64,000 nucleotides of DNA from Robiginitomaculum antarcticum DSM 21748 (GTDB lineage: Bacteria > Pseudomonadota > Alphaproteobacteria > Caulobacterales > Maricaulaceae). The position numbers and the translations under genes were made by a program. Under the pieces are notes generated by a model. The model saw only the letters and a list, made by a program, of their open reading frames with translations. It was not told the origin of the DNA and did no database searches. Shown here in pieces: positions 19,913 to 28,871 of this stretch. How positions within the stretch are numbered: position 1 is the stretch's first letter; the number at the start of each line of letters is the position of its first letter. The stretch is from the NCBI RefSeq assembly GCF_000365025.1, contig NZ_KB823011.1, forward strand, positions 1,074,621-1,138,620, given 5' to 3'.

Positions 19913-20721
19913 CGAATACCCGACAAAAGCTATCCCGGTTTCGGCAAAACGGCTCTCCGCTCGCATCGATTGTAGATTTCGTCCTTTGGGCGTTGCGCTC
20001 AGTCCTGACACCAGGGCAACGTAGTTTTTGGGTTATATTGCTTGTTATTTCTGCATTTGTCGCAACTCTTGTTTTCACGCAGTATCAAATTTTAGCCGCG
20101 GCGGGTCTTACGGCTTTTCTCTTTATTGTCCTGCTGTCATTGGTTTTAAGTTATCTCCGATCCATCAGCCGGACCCACACCCATGCCTTAGGGATCGCGA
20201 GATTGGAAATTGGCACTTCCCTATCAGATATACGCGAAGAGCAGATCAACTCAGCGTTATCTTTAGAGACGATTACAGATAACCGGCACGCTGAATTAGA
20301 AGATCGCTTGAATTGCGCCATTACTAAAATCTCTCAGAGCTCCGAAGACAACGCCAAGAGTCTTGAAGATGAACTTGACCTTGTTGGCGACCGGTTAATC
20401 GATTTGGCCGGAGAGCTTCAATCCCTAAGAGTGCATTCATCTGAAAGTGTGTCCACTTTGGCCAATAAGCAAGACACCATGGATAAGCAGCTAAAGTCTT
20501 TAAGTGCTGATGTTTCGGTGAGCACTGGAAAAGCATCGCGGTCAAAAGAGAGATTCGAAAAAGTATCTACAGATCTGTTATCTGATCTTGCATCAATTAA
20601 AAGCCGGCTGGACTACTCCGGTGGAAATGAAGCGGGCACAATTGAGTATTTATGCGATTCAATAGACGAGCTTCGACGCCAGTTGCTTGAAATCAAAATA
20701 ACCAGCTCTGACAATGCGTGA
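19906..20721 (+). CDS. Membrane protein with cytoplasmic coiled-coil domain, unknown function
   Basis: I do not recognise a family. The 271-residue protein has two adjacent hydrophobic helices (about 40-58 and 63-85) forming a hairpin, then a long hydrophilic part rich in E, D, S, L and K with heptad-like spacing (about 90-265), predicted to be coiled coil in the cytoplasm. It lies upstream of the ABC exporter genes on the same strand with a 203-base gap. A role in organising or regulating polysaccharide assembly at the membrane is possible but is inference only. Confidence 0.6.
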   Translation: MLTNTRQKLSRFRQNGSPLASIVDFVLWALRSVLTPGQRSFWVILLVISAFVATLVFTQYQILAAAGLTAFLFIVLLSLVLSYLRSISRTHTHALGIARLEIGTSLSDIREEQINSALSLETITDNRHAELEDRLNCAITKISQSSEDNAKSLEDELDLVGDRLIDLAGELQSLRVHSSESVSTLANKQDTMDKQLKSLSADVSVSTGKASRSKERFEKVSTDLLSDLASIKSRLDYSGGNEAGTIEYLCDSIDELRRQLLEIKITSSDNA

Positions 20722-20924
20722 CACTATCTCAAATTTAGAGCTTGTCACCGCGGCATCTGTAGAACTTTAAGTCATTAGGTGGAGGAAATAATCCATATTG
20801 ATGGCGACATAGCCGCAACTGGGTCTCATAGCGAGTGTGATTTTTTCCGACACCTTCTAAAATCCGACATATGCAAATGTATAGATTCTATTGAGACAAG
20901 TAATGGAATGGTGGAGCGAATCTG

Positions 20925-21728
20925 ATGATTAAACGATTATACGCATTTCAGGATTTAGGTAGGGCTTTAAGAGATATCAAAGCCTTGTCAGCCATCGCCG
21001 CCAAGCAAATTCAAATTGAAAATAGAAGAAATTTTCTTGGCCTTGCGTGGTTGGTAATTAGTTTCGCCGTTCCCACGACAGGCATTGGTTGGCTTTTAGC
21101 CGAACTTCAAGGTTTGCCTCTCAATCAGCATATTCCTCACGTTGCTTTTGGTTTTGTCGCTTGGAATTTCGTCTCAGCCTGCATTACGGAAGGATGCCAT
21201 ATCTTTTACCGTAATCGGTCCATGCTGCTTCAAGCTCCCCTCCCCCGGTCCGGATTCGTTATATCTTTGGTTTTCAAAAAATTATTTCTGCTCGCTTTTC
21301 AACTTGCAACAGCCTGCATGATTGCCGCTACATTCGGCTGGCGTCCAAATATTTTTATGCTTTTTGTACCTGTATCAATATTGATATATTTTTTTACGGC
21401 AGTCGGCGCGGTTTTAGTGGTTTCGATTATAAGCGCCAGAATTCGTGATTTCTCAGAAATCGCAGCCTCCGTCATTCGGTTGTCTTTTTTCTTTACTCCA
21501 ATCATATGGTCCACAAGCAGCCGTTCTATGGCTCAGTCATCAGCTCTTGACATTGTAGCACGCTTAAATCCCCTTACCTACTACGTCAATTTACTGCGTG
21601 ATCCGGCGCAAGGGCATTTCCCGGACGCCCTGACATTTGGCATAACAATCGGTATAGCTACATTTTTAATATGCTCGGGGCTTCTGCTCTTACAAAAGAA
21701 CGGTAAAAAAATTGTCTTTTACATATAA
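20925..21728 (+). CDS. ABC-2 type polysaccharide export permease (Wzm/KpsM-like)
   Basis: The 267-residue protein has an amphipathic N-terminus (KALSAIAAKQIQIENRRNFLGLAWLVI) and six hydrophobic segments, as in ABC-2 permeases exporting O-antigen, capsule or teichoic acid precursors. The C-terminal region includes the typical FFFTPIIW and LNPLTYYVNLLRD segments. GGAG lies eight bases before the ATG. The ATPase gene follows 34 bases after its stop, completing a two-gene transporter that would flip the finished lipid-linked glycan across the inner membrane. Confidence 0.88.
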   Translation: MIKRLYAFQDLGRALRDIKALSAIAAKQIQIENRRNFLGLAWLVISFAVPTTGIGWLLAELQGLPLNQHIPHVAFGFVAWNFVSACITEGCHIFYRNRSMLLQAPLPRSGFVISLVFKKLFLLAFQLATACMIAATFGWRPNIFMLFVPVSILIYFFTAVGAVLVVSIISARIRDFSEIAASVIRLSFFFTPIIWSTSSRSMAQSSALDIVARLNPLTYYVNLLRDPAQGHFPDALTFGITIGIATFLICSGLLLLQKNGKKIVFYI

Positions 21729-21762
21729 TAAGAAAAAAATCCGCTCCAAAGATAAGGCGCCG

Positions 21763-22503
21763 ATGGTAAAAAAATCAATAGTACTCGACGACTCTGATAA
21801 CTATCCTAGAATCATCGCTAAAAATCTTGAAGTCACATATCCATTGGGATCTTTTAGTGCTGTGAAGCGGAACAGGACTGGTTTTAAGGCCTTGGATGGT
21901 ATCAATTTCGAATTGAAAGCTGGGCGTCGGCTCGGGCTTTTAGGGCGTAACGGATCGGGCAAATCAACGCTATTAAGAACGCTGGCTGGTGTGTTTCCAC
22001 CAAGCGGTGGAACACTTGATATCAAAGGGGAAATTGCGTCGATTTTCAATGCGACATCAGGATTCCTCCCCAACGCCACAGGCCGTGAAAATATTGTTTT
22101 ACGGGGCTATATGCTGGGTCTTGATTATGATGAAATCAAGGAACTCATTCCGGGCATCGTTGAGTTTTCTGAGCTTGGGGACTGGATTGATCAGCCAATT
22201 TATCAATATTCGAGCGGTATGACACTTCGGCTCGCCTTTTCAATCACTACCGCTTTAAGAAGCGATATTCTCTTAATGGATGAATGGCTTGGTGCCGGCG
22301 ACGCAGAATTTCTCGCCAAAGCTCAAAAACGTATGGACGAAATGGTGGAAAATGCCCAAATTATCGTTTTAGCATCGCATAATATGCCCCTGCTCTCCCG
22401 TGTCTGCGACACATGCCTTGTCCTTTCTGACAGCAAGGTCATATTTTCCGGAAATACGAAAGAAGCGATAAAACTCTATCGGGGTGTCAGGGATGGAGCT
22501 TAA
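21763..22503 (+). CDS. ABC transporter ATP-binding protein for polysaccharide export (Wzt/KpsT-like)
   Basis: The 246-residue ATPase has Walker A GLLGRNGSGKSTLL (about residues 73-86), the signature YSSGMTLRLAFS, Walker B DILLMDEWLGAGD (the EWLGAGD form is characteristic of the Wzt/KpsT/TagH group) and the switch histidine in ASHN. There is no extra C-terminal carbohydrate-binding domain, so it resembles KpsT or short Wzt proteins rather than the O9a type. The ATG at 21763 with AAGG upstream is preferred; a TTG at 21712 overlapping the permease gene would add 17 residues. Confidence 0.9.
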   Translation: MVKKSIVLDDSDNYPRIIAKNLEVTYPLGSFSAVKRNRTGFKALDGINFELKAGRRLGLLGRNGSGKSTLLRTLAGVFPPSGGTLDIKGEIASIFNATSGFLPNATGRENIVLRGYMLGLDYDEIKELIPGIVEFSELGDWIDQPIYQYSSGMTLRLAFSITTALRSDILLMDEWLGAGDAEFLAKAQKRMDEMVENAQIIVLASHNMPLLSRVCDTCLVLSDSKVIFSGNTKEAIKLYRGVRDGA

Positions 22504-22620
22504 GCAATTCCTATGCTCTGACATGAGTAGGCCGGCTTTTTATTTTAGTCTATACGTTATGCTATTCACACATGTTTCAAATATGTCACCGCTAAGGCTC
22601 AGCTTTAATCTGCGAACCTA

Positions 22621-22652
22621 AGGTTCTGACGTTATATCTAAAGTCAGAACCT
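22621..22652. terminator. Hairpin between convergent genes, possible terminator
   Basis: A perfect ten-base inverted repeat AGGTTCTGAC / GTCAGAACCT is separated by 12 bases. It sits between the ends of the ABC ATPase gene and the acyltransferase gene. There is no T run on either side. An alternative pairing with GAACCT just upstream (about 22613) is possible. Confidence 0.45.
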
Positions 22653-22659
22653 CATAGGG

Positions 22660-24747
22660 CTAAAATTCAATCAAGCTAATCAATTTTGTTTCCAATGCCG
22701 GAGCAAGAGTCCGCGCATAGGTTGCCGTAAGGTGATGTTGATCACGATATACGAGAACATTTCCGATAATCACCGGACAGACCTCTGACATACACAAATT
22801 TTCAGTCATATCAACAAACGCCGAGGTCGGCGTCAATTTTGTCGCTCTTAAAACTGAGCCGCCGCGACCAAATGCGGCCTCACGCTTGACATTACAGACC
22901 GACCAATTTGGCAGGTTCGCCGCAATACAATCCGGAACGAGATCATCAAAACGAGGTGTTTCAGCCAGTGCGGCCACAGGAATTGAGTTCTGGCCAAGCT
23001 CATTCCAATAGGCTGCCGCTCCCGCAGCAAGTTGAAAGTGACTCTCTTCTTTTGACTTTGCTCCAAATGCATTATGATTAAAAATTTGCGCTGCCACAAC
23101 CAGGTCCGGGTTAAGGGCAATGATTTGACCCTGAACCTTTGAGCCCCAGACTTGACATTCATCATAGCGGTCTCTGCCCCGCATCAAAACAACCTTGTTG
23201 AAGGCACAAGAGGACTTGGTATAGCTTACCAGTGTCCAATTTCGTTTTTTAGCAATTTCTTTTAATGTCGGCAGCCATTGCGCAGCGTGCGAATCCCCGA
23301 CAATGACAACGGTCTTTGTAGTCTCATCGGATACCCGGTCGCGTTTTTCCATTCGAACCTGCCCGTATGCGCCTGCAATCGGTATATATATACACGGTGT
23401 AGGTTCAACGTCTTGAAATTGTGTATGGCATTTATCGGTATAAACAGTTGCAATATCTTTACGGGCATCCTCCAGCGATGGAATGAAAGCAGGATAAGTG
23501 ACCGGCAGCTGATCTACAGGCATGCCTATAGCCGCCGCTCCGGGGTAATCGCTCTGAATTTGAGGGGGGTTATCCACTTGAATATTATCACTATTTCCTC
23601 GCGATACCAAGATGAGCAAAAGACCCGCAATAATGCTAAGGGCCATAAAAAAGGTACCGAGGAGGTATGAACTAACTTTAGATTTAAGGCGATGTGAATT
23701 GCGCAGGGGGTTTTCTAGAAGATGGGTTGAAGCCGCGGCCGCCAAAACGGACATTCCGATGACCGCTAAGCCAATAATTGCCGTCATTTCAGAGCCAAAT
23801 AATACAATAGCAAAAATAACAAGCGGCCAGTGCCACAAATATAATGAGTAGGAGATATCGCCAATATAAGTCAGCGGTTTCAAGGACAGCACTTTTTGTA
23901 CAGGCCCGTCGTATTCGTCGGTTGTCGACATGCCTGCCCATAGTAAAACGGCAACGCCGAGAGTCGGTATCAAGGCCATATATCCCGGAAAAGGGGTCGA
24001 TACACTGTATAAATATCCCGTTATCAAAATCATTAGCAAGCCCATGATCGATAACGGTGTACGTAAGGCGGCGGGAACACCAAAATATGGAGCCAGACAG
24101 GCCAGCGCCCCCCCAAGAGCCAATTCCCAAATCCGTGTGTGAGTAACGAAATACGCTGCGGCCGGGTCGGCATCTGTAATATATATCGAGGACGCGAGCG
24201 AGGCGGCAAATATTAAAATGAGCAATATAGATAATAATGCCCGTAAACTTATACGGACATATTTAGAAATAAATACCATGACAAGCATTATGATCGGCCA
24301 AAATATATAGAACTGCTCTTCAACAGATAGCGACCAAAAATGCTGTAACGGGCTTGCCGGTTTGTCCGCTGTCAGATAATTTGTGGATTGGAAATGCAGA
24401 TACAAATTTTCAACATAGAGCGTACTTGCAATTATCTCCCGACCGGTGTCGGCCCAGCGCGTTTGTGGAAGTACAAAATATGCGATCACTGCCGATAGAA
24501 TCAGGACAAGGGTCGCCGCAGGCAATAGCCTTCGAATGCGTTTCCCATAAAATGCTATTGCGTCAAACTTTCCGTCCCGTTCAGTACCTTTTAGGATCAA
24601 TCCACAAATAAGAAATCCTGAAATAACGAAGAAGATATCCACCCCGATATAACCGCCCGGCATTAGTGCGGGAAAGACATGAAATACCAGTACAAGTATA
24701 ACGGCAATCGCTCGCATACCTTGAATATCAGTTCTAAATTTATGCAT
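22660..24747 (-). CDS. Acyltransferase 3 / SGNH fusion (OafA-like O-acyltransferase)
   Basis: The 695-residue membrane protein begins with the acyltransferase-3 motif FRTDIQGMRAIAV and FHVFPALMPGGYIGVDIFFVISGFLI. About ten to eleven hydrophobic helices follow up to residue 380 or so. The C-terminal SGNH domain (about 420-695) has the catalytic serine in VIVGDSHAAQWLP and the Asp-His pair in YRDQHHLT. OafA-type proteins move acetyl groups from cytoplasmic acetyl-CoA to glycans on the periplasmic side. Here it would acylate the exported polysaccharide. It is convergent with wzt and divergent from the epimerase gene. Confidence 0.92.
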   Translation of the reverse strand: MHKFRTDIQGMRAIAVILVLVFHVFPALMPGGYIGVDIFFVISGFLICGLILKGTERDGKFDAIAFYGKRIRRLLPAATLVLILSAVIAYFVLPQTRWADTGREIIASTLYVENLYLHFQSTNYLTADKPASPLQHFWSLSVEEQFYIFWPIIMLVMVFISKYVRISLRALLSILLILIFAASLASSIYITDADPAAAYFVTHTRIWELALGGALACLAPYFGVPAALRTPLSIMGLLMILITGYLYSVSTPFPGYMALIPTLGVAVLLWAGMSTTDEYDGPVQKVLSLKPLTYIGDISYSLYLWHWPLVIFAIVLFGSEMTAIIGLAVIGMSVLAAAASTHLLENPLRNSHRLKSKVSSYLLGTFFMALSIIAGLLLILVSRGNSDNIQVDNPPQIQSDYPGAAAIGMPVDQLPVTYPAFIPSLEDARKDIATVYTDKCHTQFQDVEPTPCIYIPIAGAYGQVRMEKRDRVSDETTKTVVIVGDSHAAQWLPTLKEIAKKRNWTLVSYTKSSCAFNKVVLMRGRDRYDECQVWGSKVQGQIIALNPDLVVAAQIFNHNAFGAKSKEESHFQLAAGAAAYWNELGQNSIPVAALAETPRFDDLVPDCIAANLPNWSVCNVKREAAFGRGGSVLRATKLTPTSAFVDMTENLCMSEVCPVIIGNVLVYRDQHHLTATYARTLAPALETKLISLIEF

Positions 24748-24835
24748 CTAAACCATTCAATATAAAGATTTTCTACTAGCGATTAAGCTGGCGACTCTAT
24801 ACGATTAGCTTAAACAAAAATCTACAGGTGAATTT

Positions 24836-25759
24836 ATGTTGGTTCTCTTCGGAGGTACCGGATTTATCGGGCGTCATCTCTGTGAAAGAGCCCATGCAAA
24901 GTCCTTCAAAGCCGTTGCTGTTTACAGGCAAACTGCTTCTGATTTTCTAAACGTGTATGCGCCCAGCGTCGAGGGCTGCCGAGCGGACAATTCGGATCTT
25001 GATAGCTATTTGAAACAGGCCAAAACGGTCGTCTATCTCGCCAACACGTCCAAACCTTCCACGGTCGATCAAAGTGTTTCGGATATCGTGTCAGGTGACT
25101 TAAATAATATTATGAATTTTACCCATAATTTGTTTGATATTAACCCAGATTGCCAGATGATTTATCTTTCAAGCGGGGGGCAGATTTATGGCTCTACAGA
25201 ACCGCACCCCATACCCGAAAGCACATCAACGCAGCCGGTCACACCATATGGACTGGGGAAACTATTAAACGAGACAAGTTTAGATTTTTTCAGAAATTTT
25301 GGCGGTGCCAACATTCTGTCTCTCAGATTGGCCAATCCCATTGGTCACTGGCAAGTCGGGACATCTCACGGCTTTGTTTCAGCCGCTGTGAATGCCTGCC
25401 TCCTTAAGCAGGAGCTGACTGTTTTTGGACAAGGCGGCAACGCACGCGATTATTTTGATGTCGACGATTTTGCTAAATTCATTGGCAAATTGCATCATAC
25501 AAGCAAAACATATTCAGGCACATATAATATAGGAAGCGGGACAGCCCACACAGAATGTGATATCATTAATATCATTAAAGAGCAGTTGGGACGAGATATA
25601 CGCGTTAAATTTGCTCCCGCACGGGGGTTTGATCTCCCTTACGCAGTTTTGGATGTGACGCGCGCAAGGACAGATTTGGGTTGGTCGCCAAAAACGCCAC
25701 TCACCCAAAGTATACAAAAGATTGCGCGCGCTGTTGAGCATTCTGCGCAATTGGTTTGA
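24836..25759 (+). CDS. NAD-dependent epimerase/dehydratase family protein
   Basis: This 307-residue extended SDR protein has the dinucleotide-binding motif FGGTGFIGRH at residues 5-14, the active-site tyrosine and lysine in YGLGK (near residue 142), and a YLSSGGQIYG strand carrying the catalytic serine region. It probably makes or modifies a nucleotide sugar for the glycan. The exact sugar cannot be told, as UDP-glucose 4-epimerases, reductases and dehydratases share this fold. AGGTGA precedes the ATG. The GT2 gene follows after 47 bases on the same strand. Confidence 0.82.
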   Translation: MLVLFGGTGFIGRHLCERAHAKSFKAVAVYRQTASDFLNVYAPSVEGCRADNSDLDSYLKQAKTVVYLANTSKPSTVDQSVSDIVSGDLNNIMNFTHNLFDINPDCQMIYLSSGGQIYGSTEPHPIPESTSTQPVTPYGLGKLLNETSLDFFRNFGGANILSLRLANPIGHWQVGTSHGFVSAAVNACLLKQELTVFGQGGNARDYFDVDDFAKFIGKLHHTSKTYSGTYNIGSGTAHTECDIINIIKEQLGRDIRVKFAPARGFDLPYAVLDVTRARTDLGWSPKTPLTQSIQKIARAVEHSAQLV

Positions 25760-25806
25760 AAGGCTAGAATGCCAAGCCCTAACACACACCACAGCAGTCT
25801 GAAGAA

Positions 25807-26847
25807 ATGACTAAACCCAATGAGAAATGGGCGAGAATTGTTATTGTTTCTTATAACAGTGGATCTGACCTTCAGACCTGTATTGACAGCTTGGCCGCGC
25901 AAACCTGTCAGGACTTTGAAGTCACTGTTGTTGACAATGCTTCACCTGACACAGCCATTCGTGACCTGAAACTTCCAAATGATCGTTATGAAATTTACTA
26001 CTCAACGGATAATATGGGCTTTGCCAAAGGCAGCAATTTAGGTGCCAAATTTGCCCGGACAGAGTGGATAATTACCTTAAATCCGGATGCATGGCCGGAG
26101 CCGGAGTGGTTGGATACTCTCAAGACGGCCAGCACCGCACATCCTGCTTTCAGCATGTTAAGCACGACCCTCTTACAAACGAACGAGCCCACCAAACTGG
26201 ATGGTATAGGGGATTATCTGACAATTTTTGGCGTAGCAAAATCGTCCGGATGGGGTCACCCTAAATCGTCTGCCCCGGCACACCCAGTTGAAGTGTTCGG
26301 ACCTTGCGGGGCTGCTGCAGGCTATCGCCGCGATATTTTTGAAAAATGTGGAGGTTTTGACGATAGCTTCTTTTGTTATCTAGAAGATGTCGACCTAAGT
26401 TACAGATTGCGGTTATACGGAGAAAAATGCCTTTTATGTCCCGATGCCCGCGCCACACATGTGGGTTCCAGCTCGACTGAAAAACATTCCGGATTTAAAT
26501 TCTATCACTCTCATAAAAATAATTTTTCACTCATTATCAAAAACACTCCACTTGTGCTCCTTCTGGTTATGTTGCCTTTATTCTTGGCCAGCCAAATATG
26601 GATTATCTATAGGAATCGGAACCACCCTAATTCGGACGCTAGAGTAGCCGGATTCAAAGATGGAATGAAATCAATTCCCGGCATTATAAAAAAGCGACGA
26701 CGCGCAATATCCGGACGCCAAATCGGATCATGGAATCTTGCTAAGAGGCTAAGTTGGACCATTGGGTCTGCTCGCGAATCCGCTATCGTATTTTGGCCGA
26801 TAGAAGCGACTAAGAAGTCTGAAATATATCTGGACACTCCTGAATAA
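25807..26847 (+). CDS. GT2-family glycosyltransferase (rhamnosyltransferase-like)
   Basis: The 346-residue protein has a GT-A fold: RIVIVSYNSGSDLQTCIDSL at the N-terminus, VVDNASPD, GFAKGSNLGA, and NPDAWPEPEWL in place of the usual DXD. The acceptor-side segment GGFDDSFFCYLEDVDLSYRLRLYG is the hallmark of the WbbL-like dTDP-rhamnosyltransferase group. A hydrophobic segment near residue 245-263 may attach it to the inner membrane. Rhamnose as donor sugar is an inference from the nearby rfb genes. Confidence 0.85.
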   Translation: MTKPNEKWARIVIVSYNSGSDLQTCIDSLAAQTCQDFEVTVVDNASPDTAIRDLKLPNDRYEIYYSTDNMGFAKGSNLGAKFARTEWIITLNPDAWPEPEWLDTLKTASTAHPAFSMLSTTLLQTNEPTKLDGIGDYLTIFGVAKSSGWGHPKSSAPAHPVEVFGPCGAAAGYRRDIFEKCGGFDDSFFCYLEDVDLSYRLRLYGEKCLLCPDARATHVGSSSTEKHSGFKFYHSHKNNFSLIIKNTPLVLLLVMLPLFLASQIWIIYRNRNHPNSDARVAGFKDGMKSIPGIIKKRRRAISGRQIGSWNLAKRLSWTIGSARESAIVFWPIEATKKSEIYLDTPE

Positions 26848-26897
26848 TGATGCACAGAGATACTAGTCTTTAATTCTCAGTATTTCTTAGACATCAA

Positions 26898-26920
26898 AAC
26901 TTTATCGCTGTGATAAAGTT
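26898..26920 (-). terminator. Probable terminator of the rfbB-rfbD-rfbA operon
   Basis: A nine-base perfect stem AACTTTATC-N5-GATAAAGTT lies 100 bases beyond the rfbA stop. Read on the minus strand, the stem is followed by TTTTGA. It sits between the convergent GT2 and rfbA genes. The stem is AT-rich, so its strength is uncertain. Confidence 0.5.
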
Positions 26921-27019
26921 GAGATAACAATCGCACTTCCTAATCACATGGAAAAGACTCAGGGATAGATCGGCTGGCCATAGGTATTCCTAAAGCCGCA
27001 TAAAAGGGAGTCTGAGCGT

Positions 27020-27892
27020 TTAATCTTTCAAACATTTAAGAAGGTATTTTCCATACCCGCTCTTTAGTAGACTTCGGGCTAGTTTTTCAACTTGTTCGGC
27101 GTCAATCCATTTATTCTCATAAGCGGCAACTTCAGGGCAGCAAATGCGCTTGCCTTGTCGTTCTTCAATCACACTCACAAACTGAGAGGCCGCGAGAAGG
27201 GATTTATGGGTACCCGTGTCAAGCCAAGTTGTCCCCTCATCGAGCAGTTCAACTTTCAATGCGTCGTTATCAAGATAGAGTTGATTGAGTGCAGTGATTT
27301 CGAGTTCGCCTCGCGCCGATGGTTTAACAGTTTTCGCCAGTCGGGTCGCATCGGAATCGTAAAAATAAAGTCCTGTTACGGCGTAATTCGACGCGGGATT
27401 ATCAGGCTTCTCTTCCAAAGAAACGACTTTATTATTATTATCGAAGCCAACAACACCGTAACGGGATGGATCTTTGACCTCATATCCAAATACCGTAGCA
27501 CCACTAGATGATTTTGCAACGCGTCGGGTAATCTTAGTAAAATGTTGTCCAAAAAACAGATTGTCTCCCAAAATCAATGTGCAATCAGATCCGTCTAAAA
27601 AGTCTTCCCCAATAATAAGAGCCTGTGCAAGTCCGTCCGGAGACGGTTGAACGGCATATTGGATCGACATTCCCCAGCGTTTTCCATCACTCAAAAGACT
27701 TTTAAACGCAGGCATATCCCCGGGCGTGGTGATGATGAGAATTTCCCGGATGCCCGCTTCCATCAGGACGGTCAGCGGATAATAAATCATCGGCTTATCA
27801 AACACAGGAATAAGCTGCTTAGAAACAGAAATTGTACTTGGGTGGAGGCGTGTGCCACTTCCGCCAGCCAAGATTATGCCTTTTCGAGTCAT
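27020..27892 (-). CDS. rfbA: Glucose-1-phosphate thymidylyltransferase
   Basis: RfbA (RmlA) joins glucose-1-phosphate and dTTP to dTDP-glucose, the first step to dTDP-rhamnose. The 290-residue protein has the nucleotidyltransferase motif KGIILAGGSGTRLHP at its start, then SKQLIPVFDKPMIYYPL, ILGDNLFFG (metal-binding Asp), and SLEEKPDNPASNYAVTGLYFYD, all as in RmlA. The ATG at 27892 has AGAGG upstream and follows the rfbD stop by ten bases. It is the last gene of the rfbB-rfbD-rfbA operon. Confidence 0.95.
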   Translation of the reverse strand: MTRKGIILAGGSGTRLHPSTISVSKQLIPVFDKPMIYYPLTVLMEAGIREILIITTPGDMPAFKSLLSDGKRWGMSIQYAVQPSPDGLAQALIIGEDFLDGSDCTLILGDNLFFGQHFTKITRRVAKSSSGATVFGYEVKDPSRYGVVGFDNNNKVVSLEEKPDNPASNYAVTGLYFYDSDATRLAKTVKPSARGELEITALNQLYLDNDALKVELLDEGTTWLDTGTHKSLLAASQFVSVIEERQGKRICCPEVAAYENKWIDAEQVEKLARSLLKSGYGKYLLKCLKD

Positions 27893-27902
27893 ACGAAACC
27901 TC

Positions 27903-28871
27903 TTAATTGGTTTTTTGCCACTCATCTATGGCAATTTGTAGGCTGGAACGCCAGTCCTGCATCTGTGAATCAAACATCATTTCATAATTCGATATGTTAA
28001 GCGCTGAGTAAGATGGTCTTTTTGCCGGAGTAGGATATTCCGACGATGGAATATTATGCACAGTCATATTTTTCTTGAGGTAAGGTTTAGCGATTTCGAA
28101 TATTGCGCGAGCAAATTCAGCCCATGAGATAATTGGTCCTGAGCCGCTAACATGATAGGTTCCTGTATATTTCACGCTATCAACGCTTATATTTTGGGCT
28201 GCTGATAGACATGCAGCAGCCAAATCTGCGGCATATGTCGGTCTCCCGAATTGGTCACAAACGACGCTTAATTCATCCCGGGTTTCTGCCAGACGAAGCA
28301 TAGTCGTGAAGAAATTTTGACCCTGCGCATCATAAACCCAAGAGGTTCTCAAAATTACATAGCCGCAGCCCGAGGCTTTGATGGCTTTTTCACCAAGAAG
28401 CTTCGAGGCCCCATAAACATTCAGAGGATCCGCGTCTTGTTCAGGCATGTAAGGCAAGCGGCTTTGACCGTTAAAAACATAGTCTGTAGAAATATGCACA
28501 AGTGGTATGTCTCTTTTATTACAATAATCGGCTATAATACCGGGCGCAGTTCCGTTAACAGCGAATGCCTTTGCTTGATCTTCCTCCGCGCGGTCAACCG
28601 CGGTGTAGGCTGCTGCGTTGATAATCACATCCACATGATCAAATTTGGATAACGCATCGCGCAAATCCTCAGGGTCAGCGGAAAGATCAAGTGACTGTCG
28701 ATTGAAAAACGTAGTGAGACCGCTTCGCGCAGCCTGAGACTGCGAGATTGCTCTGGCCAGTTGTCCTGTCTCGCCAACAATGCCGATTTTTAAGCGCTGA
28801 TTAATGCTGTATGACCTTATTTTTGGCCAAGTCTCTGTCCAAACATGCCATCCTTGAGGAGAGGACGCCAC
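27903..28871 (-). CDS. rfbD: dTDP-4-dehydrorhamnose reductase
   Basis: RfbD (RmlD) reduces dTDP-4-dehydrorhamnose to dTDP-L-rhamnose with NAD(P)H. Motifs are [12 protein letters not shown] (dinucleotide binding), [26 protein letters not shown] and YGASKLLGE with the catalytic Tyr and Lys. The start is unclear: family alignment would begin near base 28802, where the frame reads ATT AAT CAG with AGG nine bases before it and no ATG, GTG or TTG close by. The first usable codon is GTG at 28871, overlapping rfbB by 55 bases and adding about 23 residues. The middle gene of the operon. Confidence 0.92.
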   Translation of the reverse strand: MASSPQGWHVWTETWPKIRSYSINQRLKIGIVGETGQLARAISQSQAARSGLTTFFNRQSLDLSADPEDLRDALSKFDHVDVIINAAAYTAVDRAEEDQAKAFAVNGTAPGIIADYCNKRDIPLVHISTDYVFNGQSRLPYMPEQDADPLNVYGASKLLGEKAIKASGCGYVILRTSWVYDAQGQNFFTTMLRLAETRDELSVVCDQFGRPTYAADLAAACLSAAQNISVDSVKYTGTYHVSGSGPIISWAEFARAIFEIAKPYLKKNMTVHNIPSSEYPTPAKRPSYSALNISNYEMMFDSQMQDWRSSLQIAIDEWQKTN

